In this document: in pieces, positions 11,068-21,836 of the stretch
Position numbering within the stretch: position 1 is the first letter of the stretch
How the letters are laid out: each line of letters starts with the position of its first letter
Source: Symbiodinium sp. CCMP2592
Lineage: Eukaryota > Sar > Dinophyceae > Suessiales > Symbiodiniaceae
Length of the DNA: 64,000 nt
Assembly (NCBI GenBank): GCA_905221615.1
Contig: CAJNDT010003223.1
Location: forward strand, 1,247,945 to 1,311,944
Direction of reading: 5' to 3'
Position numbers and translations under genes: made by a program
The notes under the pieces: model-generated
The model's input: the letters and a program-made list of their open reading frames with translations, nothing else
Told to the model about the DNA's origin: nothing
Databases searched by the model: none

Positions 11068-11174
11068 AGGTACGGCCCCCATACAGTAAGAGTCTATAAT
11101 AGGCCTACTATTAAGGTCCTACTATATCTCTATTATGAATATTATTCAACTATCACTGAGTGGGGGCCGTACCT
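11068..11174. repeat. MITE family F, copy 1
   Basis: Inverted ends AGGTACGGCCCCCA and TGGGGGCCGTACCT flank TAGGCCTACTATTAAGGTCC. A partial copy with the same left end lies at about 43178-43260. Confidence 0.8.
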
Positions 11175-11626
11175 AAGGCTCAACTCCTGAGGAGCAAAGA
11201 TTGCCTTGGGACTTCACAAAGGTGGGACCTAGAAAGAACCAGAGACCCTTACCCTGAAGTGTATTAAAGCCCGGTTTCAACATCAGGAGTGCCTCTTCCG
11301 CTTCTTCGAGGTCCTGGCCGACCCGGACAGAGCGGTTCAACAGCAGATGCAACAGCTACACCTTCAGGATTTGCGGCCTAATACGAGTGTGTAGGGTCCA
11401 TCATGACTGCACCGAAAAACCCTGTCTTCGTTGGGCTAAACGCACCATCTCCCGCCGCTGGCTTTGGGTAACACCTGACCTCGAGTTGCTAGAGACTTTT
11501 GGGCGGAAGCGAACATGTCGACGTGTGCGTCAACACTGGCTTTGCTAATCTTCTCTTGGAGAGGACATGTCGCTTTGTAGTTCCAACCGGCTTCAAATTG
11601 GTGGCCCGCATTTTGCCAGCTATGTC

Positions 11627-11732
11627 AAGGGAGTTTCCAAAAATTAGGGGCACCTCATTTTGCGGTCCTTATAATAAGGATCCTACTACTTAGGGTGCTA
11701 CATTAGGGTCCCCCATTTTCGGAAATTCCCTT
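11627..11732. repeat. MITE family D, copy 2
   Basis: AAGGGAGTTTCC to GGAAATTCCCTT, with TATAATAAGGATCCTACTA in the middle. It lies just downstream of the helicase gene's last exon. Confidence 0.8.
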
Positions 11733-11845
11733 AACAACTTCCCGGAATCGGGCCTCACGTGGTGGCTCTGCTGGGTCATCATCCACTTCCTGGTCAAAGC
11801 TCCCATGCATGGTACTTTCAATGCTGCTGCACCGTTACACGATCT

Positions 11846-12475
11846 TCAACAGACGGCTTCAATTGACCCTTCCTCGTTTGTACTTCCTTGTCCCAGCCTC
11901 AGCAAATCATTCCAAGCTCTTTCCGGGGCTGCGACACGGCTCGCAAATGCTCCCAACGACATCAGGTAGGCTTGCGGCACACCCACCACAGATCGCACGC
12001 ACTGTACTAATTTGTCGCTCACCTCCAGATGCGATAGGCTGGCATGAGCCCGACTTATGTACCCGCAGAACTGTGTGCAAAACCCTTTCCAGGCCTCAGA
12101 AACTTCCATTCCGTCCGTTTGGTTTTCGGTTCCGTCGAGAGCATCGAGAGCTTTCCATGCAATCGCATCATTGACCAGCTGCCGCAGCCGGAGAAGTAAC
12201 TCGTTCGTGCGCTTCACTCGGGCTCCTACCTGTCGGAGAAGGCTTCAACGCCTGCTGCCCTGCCTGGGATGCCGTGCCTGCAACCAGTTGTCCAAAACCA
12301 TGCAGGTGTGCTTCTTCTGGTCGTCGGACTCCTTGCGGCAGGCGGGGCCGTCTGAACCCGATTGCTGTTCTGAAGTGGACAGTCTTGTCCTTGTATCGCA
12401 GGCCGCCAAACAGCGCGAGCTGCCAGTCTTCTACTTGGGTGGTGCTGTGCATGAAAGACCGGTTGGCTCCCACCT
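11846..12475 (-). CDS. Helicase C-terminal OB-fold exons
   Basis: The exon starting after TGTAG near 12475 reads FMHSTTQVEDWQLALFGGLR, the C-terminal block with the conserved L-A-L-F-G-G. The last exon begins after CGACAG near 12237 with VKRTNELLLRLRQLVNDAIA, the final helix of DHX proteins. The stop at 11846-11848 is the likely end, although the gene could stop earlier if another intron is present. Confidence 0.75.
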
Positions 12476-15400
12476 ACAGAGCTCTCGTCGCACACAGCGA
12501 GCTAAAGGCTAAAGGCAACACACCAAAAGCTCGTGGATTTTTTCACAGCCTGCACATCTCCATACAGCCACCATAGGCCATCCTCGCCTTGCAAGAGGTT
12601 TTTGCAAGACCGGCCTAGAAACCCCTTGAACCCTTTACTTCGCACCTTCGGCGTTGACGGAGGCCGGCGACATGACAGCAGACCCCAGGTTGCTGATCTG
12701 AAAGCTCGAGTGTTTGTCCTTGGACCTGGGTTGGACTCTGATTCTCTGCATGTTCTGCTGATGCAACGCAGGCGCCAGTTCAACTTGTTGCTGCTCGGAT
12801 GCCTCATGGCAATGTTTGCCGGGTAGGCGCTGCAAAGAACTGTCACAAGCTGGATGTCACCTCAATGCGCCAGACTTGAGAATCAACTGCGAAGGATTTG
12901 TTCACACCGCTGTAATCTCAGGCAAAAAACTGATTGAACTGGCACTGGACGATGAGGACATATCCTGTCTTTGATCGTGCTCCTGATAGGTGGTATGCAC
13001 TGTATTTTCACCGCATGAATCAATGAACATACAACCCTTGGACATGAAGTTCGGGCTCTGTCTTCAGTAAACCCGTACGGCGACTGAGCTGTTCAGAAGA
13101 GTGCTTTGGGCGGGGGGAGCTGCAAAGTCCATGCAAAGCCAACCCGGCCTCTTGTTCCACTTTCTCGAGTGCCTCGTCAGATCATGTAGCCACTTGTCAC
13201 TCTGTTATAGCAGCACTGGAACAAGTATAAACTCTTCAGATTGCCCCGGTGAGCCTCTTCGAGTTCCCCGCGCGTCTCGAGCAAGGCGGCGCTGTCCTCT
13301 GCGGCCGTGAGATCCTCGGGAGTCAAGGCAGAGGACTGGTTCACTCACTGCTGTTTTGCAATTGAGTCGCCACTTCCGTCTTCATACCTGGCTCATTGCT
13401 GGGGGAGGCCCTGGTACGCAGAGGCACATAATGTGAACGAAAGTCTTGCACTTTTGACTTGTGACGGGGTCGCCCAAACAGCAGAGATCTTTGACCCCAT
13501 GCTTCTACTCGTAAGGAAGCCTTTTAAGTGGTGTAAGACATAAACCCTGTTTGCGCTGCTGCTTAAAGCTCATGACGCCAGGCAATCCTTCCAGCACCGC
13601 ACCCGAACCGCAACCTACACTCTAGTGGTGAAGGCTGCACTGGCATGGAGATGTCCTGCCCTCGAAACCCAGCTTCCCACCTGTGACGGGCGTCAAGCGC
13701 AGCAATCCCGCGCGCTGCATGTCCCGCAGAAGGTATGCCTGTCACAGTCTCCCGATATCGGCCGAAAGAATGTTCATAGAGCTATGCACAAACACAAAGA
13801 TATCACAAAAGTCAGAAAGGCCGCCGAAAAACGAACAGTGGCCACCGTGTACGGTGCTATCGGATGGCAATTCACAGTTGCTGGCTCCTTACAGGTCTAA
13901 TCGGCCCAGTTGGCTAATTCTCGAGCTGCTAACCGCTATGTACAACAGCAGCATCGTGTCGGATCCCTCCGCCGAATCCGATCTAGAATATAGGATTTCA
14001 CAGTCCTTGAGTTCCCGACGACATTGGCACATCTGCACATAGGCACTTAAGGGCTGAGCATCCTAGCCCCAAGAAAGGTCAGCCTTTTGACTCATGGTAG
14101 GATTATTATGTAAACCGCACGAGGTTAAGGGTTGCCTATGCTACTCTGGGCATGTGGATAGCATGTGTTTACATGCATCCAGGTGGGTCTAATGTATGTA
14201 AAAATGCGAGAGCATGCTCTGAGTATCCAAACAATATAGATCTTGTACGAAAAATATGGCCAAGGTAAGCTGGGGACATAAGCCTACTCCACATATGCTC
14301 AGCACTTTAAGGATACGAAGCATCTGCGATGGCCGCACCTTGTCGCGTGCGAGTCCGGCCAATCTGCTGGGACTGAGCCGCTTCATTTCGGCCCATTTCT
14401 GGGCTGCTGCTTCGTCTTTGGCAGCACGCTCCTAGGCGTTCTAGGCTTAATGGGGACCCCTACCCTATAATGGGCTATATAATAGGTATATAATAGCTAT
14501 ACTAAGGGTATATACCTAGGGTCCTTATTCAGGGGCCAAGAAACCAGTCGAATGTTGTACCTTATTTTGGGGTCCTTATAATAAGGATCCTACTATTTAG
14601 GCTACTATACTAGGGTCCCATGAATGAAGGCTCTGAAATTCAGCACCTCCAGAAGGCTCAGCTCCTGACCTCCCAGGCCAGGAGGGCTCGAGCAGCAGCC
14701 ACTGGATCAGACCAGCTGCAAAACTCTTTTTGAGCTTCGACCACCTCATAGGGGCCCATTATACTATAATTATTGCGAGGAGCCCCACGATATGCGCAGT
14801 TGAAGAGAAGATGCATCGAGGGGATCATCGAAGGAAAAGGTTCAAAACACGGTACCTATAGTCTCCATTGTAGTTCCTTTTTTTGGTATTACCAAATATG
14901 TAATAAGGATTCTATAAGGTAACCCCAAGAAGGAACTACAATGGAGACTACAGGTAACTTTTGTCACCGTGCCTGCTGTCTGCTTCCAACGAAAGGCGCC
15001 CGGCCGCCAGCTGCTACCAAGAGCGCAGCAGCTGGCTTTGGAATGCCCAGCACACAACCAAGCCTCGTTTGAGAAGAAGATGTCAAAGATCTACAAATAA
15101 TTCATTCGGCACCTATTTAGATTTGACACCAAATTTTTAAGTTTAATTCATATGACACCTAGATTGAAAATTCAAAGTTAAGATGCATCGCAGCTCTTCC
15201 CAGCAATGGCTCCAGTGGTAGCCTGGCCAGCACCTCCCAAACCGGAGGCGGTACCGTCTTGCAAGCACGCGTGCCCAGAGACTCCAATATCCCCTTAATT
15301 AAAGACTATACCTTAAGTTATAGTAGGATCCCTAATGTGATTTATGGTATATCCCGTCATTTAGCGATATTGGAGTCTCTGGGTGGTTTGACGATTGCAT

Positions 15401-17712
15401 GCCTCTCCAATTGCCAGCATTGTAGGGCAATCTTCAGGGTCGGAGTTGCTAATGGCGCGGATGGCCACGAGCTGTTCCATCGCTGAATCCACTGCCGCAA
15501 TGTTTGGCTGGTCCAGGGCACTTGCGAGGAACTTACGTGGGTCCCGCCCCAGCGCGATAGCCTGAGCAGTGCGGGCATGACTGGGAAAAGAAGAACCCGC
15601 TTCCTCCTTCCCTTTGTGTCTTTTGATAATTCGGCAAATGTGCGCAAACCGCAAAACATTTTCACATTCACGCGCCTTGCCTGAAGGCAGCTTTGGGCGA
15701 GGTCACAGCGCTGCATCTCCGGTGAAGGCTGTGGTGGGAGCGCCTGACTTCCAGCTTCGCATAGCAGCGATGGCAAGCTACAGTAATGTCTGCGTTGCAC
15801 TGGGGCGGTGGCCGAAAACTGCTGGCGGCTGTACAGTCGCAGAACCCTCCCCGATCGTACACGCCCGGCACGACCTGGCATCATGGTGGGTAGGGTAGCA
15901 TCAAGTTCACACGGTCTTGAAACGGACCGCTAGGCTGTGAGTTCTGGCAACTGCTTCTACAAGTGAACTCGCAGGGTTCCGAGTCGTTTCTGTCAGGGTG
16001 TGTGCTCTTGATTCAAACTACGTACACTCTCTGCTCTGCACACCAGAGGTGGGTTGGCTTTAGGTGGCTGTATGCTTTCACGAAGAAGGCGTCAGGGAGG
16101 GAAACAGGAAGCCAGCTACCCGTGACTGGGCAAGGTACCGCTGCATGTCCACCCCCGGAGCCTCGTCTTTGTACGGCACCACTTTGCGAGACCCATACCT
16201 AGGTCCATGGTTGGGATAGTATTGAAATTTAAAGTTTTACTCCTCATTGTTTTTCCGTATATACATATAAAGCTGTATAATGTTACCCAACTGTGGCAAA
16301 GATTCAGTGTCCAGCGATGACATGCGCCGCTTGGGGTCGTAAGCCAACTCACGCTGGAGCCCCGAGTCAATTACAACTTCCACCTTTTTTTGACTTCGGG
16401 GCTGAGTACCCTAGCCCCAATTTAAAACGGTACCTTATATGGGGGTCCCCATAATAAGGATCCTACGATTTAGGGCACTGTATTAAGGCCCCCATGACCT
16501 TTTGAGTTATGGTATGATTATATCAACCCCAAAAGTTTAAAGGTTACCTACTCAGCTACTAAGTTGATGGTCGAAAATCACGCAGGCGTGAGATCGTGCA
16601 AGGATGGATGAAGCGAACAGAAATCCGATGTTGGAGTGTGGACAAGGGTCATCATTGATTGTCACGGAGCTCTCTGCGATGTTCGTGGCCAGGATGACTT
16701 TCACTTTGCTTTTTGGCGGCTTTTGGAAAACTTGCTGCTGTCTCTCCTGAGGCAGAGGCTCAACTGAACTGGCACAGGGCTCGACCCAATGTGTACTGTA
16801 GATGCTGCACCATGCTGCATTGGCAAAGGCTGTGCCTTGGGCAAGGTCGAGTGCAAGGGCACGGCCCAGATCTGTTTGGCTTCCTCTCCTTCGCTCAGCC
16901 GTTCTTGGATCTGCCTGCGACAGCCATGCGAAGCCGAGAGAACAGCATTGCTGGTAACTAGTCGATGTGAGCGCGAGCTAAATTGAAGGAAGAGTCTTTA
17001 TTCGAAAGCTCTGCGTAGCCCTTGGAACATCGCGGAGCCACCTTCTGTTCTAGTTCTACCTCTGCCGGCACGTGGGAAGTGTGCTGGGAGCAAACCGGGG
17101 ATGCATTGGAGGTTGCCGAGTTGCTGGGTGAGCAAAGTCTAGCGAGCCAGTGGCTTTGCTGGTTCATCGGTGCTTCGTGTTGATTTTCCTCTGCTTCCAT
17201 GCTACTCATTCAACACTCGGATTCGTCATGGCCTGATTTCAGACCAGCCAGGTAGGAAGCAGAGCACCTCACGTGGGCATGGGCGGGGTTCATGCATCCT
17301 TAAACTCATGCGATGGCGCCAGTGGAAGCACTAGTCAGGTTTTCCTCCTTGATTTGGCCGGGGCACAGAGCCTTTCACGTCTTGGCCTGGGTTCGCCAGC
17401 GAGCGAAACTGAATCGGGAACTGCTTGCAAAGGTCGTTAGGGCAGTCGCAACCCATTGTGCAGTCGAGCATCTGTTCCTGCTGGACATCTCCCGCACAAT
17501 CGCGCAAATGGATGATTCCATCACCTGAAGAAGTTTGTCGATCTCCCCACCATCGTATCCGCCCCACAACCTTTGTGCTGGGCTTTCCCGGTCGGTGTCC
17601 TCACCTCATGTTGCCGGCAGAGTGAGACAACTCGCTCGACCTTCACCTGCTATGCCGTAAATGTACAGCAACTGCCACATCAGTGCTTGTGCTGGAAGCA
17701 GTGTTGTAGTAT

Positions 17713-17743
<31 letters not shown>

Positions 17744-20059
17744 AGCATTCGTAGTCGTCGTCGTCGCAGTAGAAGCACCAGCAGATGCAGCAACAGCAAT
17801 GGCAGTAGTAAAGAACCACCATCACAAACATCACCACCACGACCGCCACTGCCATCAGCACCACCAGCACCACCACTACTGTACCCGACTTTGTTGCTGC
17901 AGAAGCGGTTGACAATAATTCTGTAGGTAGTGACACAGAATGACAGAGCAAGACTATACATGCATCCTGAAAAGTGCGTAGATGCAGCATGGGCAATGGT
18001 AACCAGATTCATCACGGTTCGGATTCTGATTTTGGTTCAATCACCTCATGGTACATGCTACTTTTAGAATTTTAGAAGAAGTCGTCGAACACTGTTATCC
18101 ACGGAAATGAGGCCAAGTAAGCACAGCCACCCTCCTGGGTCTCATTTTGCTCTGCCGCCTGACGAGCCCGATCCTGAGCAAACAGATGTTACAAGCCCAC
18201 AAGAAACAAGCGACGGTTTAGGAGGCTTAGGGTTTATTCACTCTAGGGTTTAGGGTTTATTCTAGGGGTTATGTTAGGGTTCTAGGGGTTTGGGGTGCTT
18301 AAAGGGTTAGGAGCAGGCAGATTAAGGCGCACCTCTGCTGTCAGTAGTGCATTCGTATAGGTGAACTCCGAGAAGAAATCTTCTTCCAGATGCACCTCCT
18401 CGACTGGGAACAGCGTCTCGGACTGGACCTGCTGACACCAGGCGTGGGAGGTCATAAGCCACAAGACAGGGCGCCTCGAGAACAGGACAAGAGTCGAAAT
18501 AGCTGGTAAAGGACTGCACCTCAGAACTGAGATGGCATTCGGGGCTACGGCTACAGCCTTTGGCCAAAACAACCCTGCATTCGAGGCAAGCTTCATCCAG
18601 CGTGGCGCTCATCAGCACGAGCTTCAGATCTGGCCTGCTTGGCAGCACCTGCAACTTGCCACGCTGGAACGCGCCTTCCACATCCTATTGCTCTACACCG
18701 AGACTACGTGAGGACGCAGCTTGCGATTTCATGTATGCAGGTATGCATGCATATACCATGTATTAATTGTATTAATTAACTGGAGGTTCCAACCAGGTGG
18801 GTACTGTAGTTAGACCAGACAGATGATCGCAGAAAGCCGAAATCAGGGAAAGCAGCTTTCCCTTCCCAACAGGAGTCAGGCCTCGCGCAGCAACACCAGA
18901 AGGAAGTCCGTTAGCATGTCGCGCTCGTGAACTTCGTCCACGATGACCACATCGCAGTTTCGCAAGCAGGAGTCGTCAACTGCTCGCCGGAGCAAGGTTC
19001 CTACCGTTAAGAATTCGATTGACCCCCTGGCAGAAGGCCGTATAGCATTCCCATGCACGGCATAACCAATGGATTGTCCGACCTGAGGTGTGGAGGAGAC
19101 TTCGTTCTTGCTTGCCCGCACTTGCCTTTGACCAATTTTTGCGGCCTTTGCTGAGCTTCTGACCTGCTGCCCACGCTCCCAGGCCACACGCTCTGCCACA
19201 GAAATTGCGGCAATCCGGCGCGGCTGCGTGACTACAATCCTGCAAACTTGATCGATGCAAAATCTCAAGCGATTTGGCAACTGTTGCATACTGGCATTGT
19301 ACTTAATGCGTTTTTCTCGAAGTGGCCGCAGGAAATTTCAACAGTTTGCACGGTCACACGGTCTTTACCTGCCACTTGGGAAACATAGCGACGAGGGCCT
19401 TCTATCAGGAGCGCGTTGTTGAGTGCCTACTAGTACAGTGGCCTTTCTAGGAGGCTTTTATGTTGACCCGGCTCGCATCCCTTCGTCGTTCCTCGGCGCA
19501 TGCTCCGCATCCCAGTCGTCCAGGAGAAATTGCCTGGGTTTCATAGACTCGCCAAACAGGAATGCTCTGGCAATACCCCGGCATCCTGAATTGGAAAGAA
19601 TCACTGATAAGGTGCCATGGAATATAACTTCATTCGATGCTTTTCGCAGGGCTTCCACTGCAAGCAAGTGGCGGGAGCTGGGTCGTCTTGCCGCTTCCGG
19701 TACCACCAGACACAACCAACACTTGAGACGAATTCAGCACCTGTAGGGCACCGTGCCTCTGCTCTCCCACTCACTCCGACGGCACAGAGAAGCCTCGGCT
19801 AAGCCTTAAAGGCATCAAATACTATAGGGGCCTCAATAATTACCAATACTACTTTGGGGGCTCCTTATTAGAATTACAGTATAATGGGCCCCAAAACCCA
19901 CAACCCTTTTCTAATTATTGAAGCCCATTTGCAAAGCAGCCAGAGGGGGGGCCTCTCCCAAGCTGTCCCGAATCTGTTCGATGGGAAGCTTGCCACGAAC
20001 ATCAGCCCGTCTTGGGTCGTTCGCTTCAGGGAGTCGGCGAAAATGCCTGAACTCTGATA

Positions 20060-20097
<38 letters not shown>

Positions 20098-21772
20098 TTT
20101 AATATAAGTATAGTAGAGAATAATCTTATAGTATACACACACATATATATATATATATATGTGTGTATATGGCATAATGGTGAATTGTGAAGCTTCTTGA
20201 AGCCACTTGGTGGCAGCTCGAATCGCAATCAAAATGTCGGCCAAGGCTGCCGGAACGTCGCTGCATCTGCTGAGGGGGTCTCGGCTCCTTCGTAGAGCTG
20301 TTCAGCTGCCCACCTGGCCAGGTATCGGCAATCACAAAGATGGGAATGAAGCGGCTAGTGATGGTGGAAAGACGACCATGGAGACTCTGCGCGCGGCTGC
20401 TGTGTGCAACGATGCTTTTGCTTTTTTGAAATCTGCGGCAAAGACCGATGCGGGTGCTAGAAGGGCACAAGTACCTGTAGGGGTCCTACTGTAATATGTC
20501 CCAAAACCCTCCTTCCCCATTGCTACCTATAAAGCCGCCTTGTACATCTCCTGTCCTGGATAGATTTCAGATTTGTTTGCCACAGCTTCCAGTTGGCTTC
20601 CGTGGGCAGCATTCGTCGCACTTCGTCCTGAAGACCACGGCCGCGGCTTAGAGTTTCAGAGTTTTTTCTTGAGCACCTTTTTCGGCACCGAGGGGTTTCA
20701 GGTTTTAGAGTCTAGGGTTTAGCAGGGTTTAGGGTTATACGGCTCAGGGATATGGAATGAGCTCCGCTGGAATTCCCCGTCCTCGCCGCCCATGTGACCC
20801 CCAAGCGGCGAGAGGCGGAGGACCTCGTGTCTCAGGACACTCGTCCTTCCACTCCATGGCTGACCCATGGACGCCTGCTGCCAAGAAAAGGAACCCAAAA
20901 AAGCATTTTACAGGGATATCCTTACATTATTGGGCTTCATGATAAGGGGATTTATATGGGATATCCCTATCCTAACTTTTGCTCATGTGCTTTTTTGGGG
21001 CCCTACAAGAGAGAACAGGTGCAGTGCGACTAGGTGCCACCGATGATGTCACATGCGGTGTAGCAGGCGATATAGTCCCCCCCCAAGGCACAAGCAGAGC
21101 GTAGCAAGCTCGCGTTTATAAGACGTAAGAATGGAACATGGAGATCTGGGTTGTAGTTTTTGGGCTCTGAAAAGTATTCATGAATAGGTACCTCTATAGG
21201 AACCATAAGGGAAATTAAAATGTTTCCCAAAGTGCCACCTAGAGATAGATCCGCGGATAAAAACCAGTGCGTCAAGTGCAGGACATCCAGCCTGCCGCTG
21301 AGCCCAAGTCTGGCTCCACAACCTGGAGTATGACAGGAAACAGACGGTCAAGAGATGCGGTTAGGAACCCTAGCTATGATTTACCTTTACCCACCAGAAC
21401 CTACTTTTTTGTAGGGTCCCTATGAATTCAATAATAGGATTTATAATAGGAACCTACAAAAAGTTTTAGTAGGTTAAGGTAAGGTATATTCCTTAATAAG
21501 GGGGTTGTGGAGTCTCTGGGTAGGCGGCCTCAGAATCCGGTTCCTTTCCCGAGATTCTGCAAAACCCTGGCCCAATGCTCAAGGTCTGGGCTAAGCCCCG
21601 AGCTTAGTTACGTCTTTGGCTTGAGGGTTTTGGGTTTGGAGTTTGGCTTACAGCCTGCAGTGCTTGGAGGACGAAAGAGATTACAGCTTGAGATTCGAAG
21701 CCGTAAGATACAACATTTCGGGTGGAGGTTTATCGTAATCATATTAATACTACGACAACTATTACAAACACC

Positions 21773-21836
<64 letters not shown>

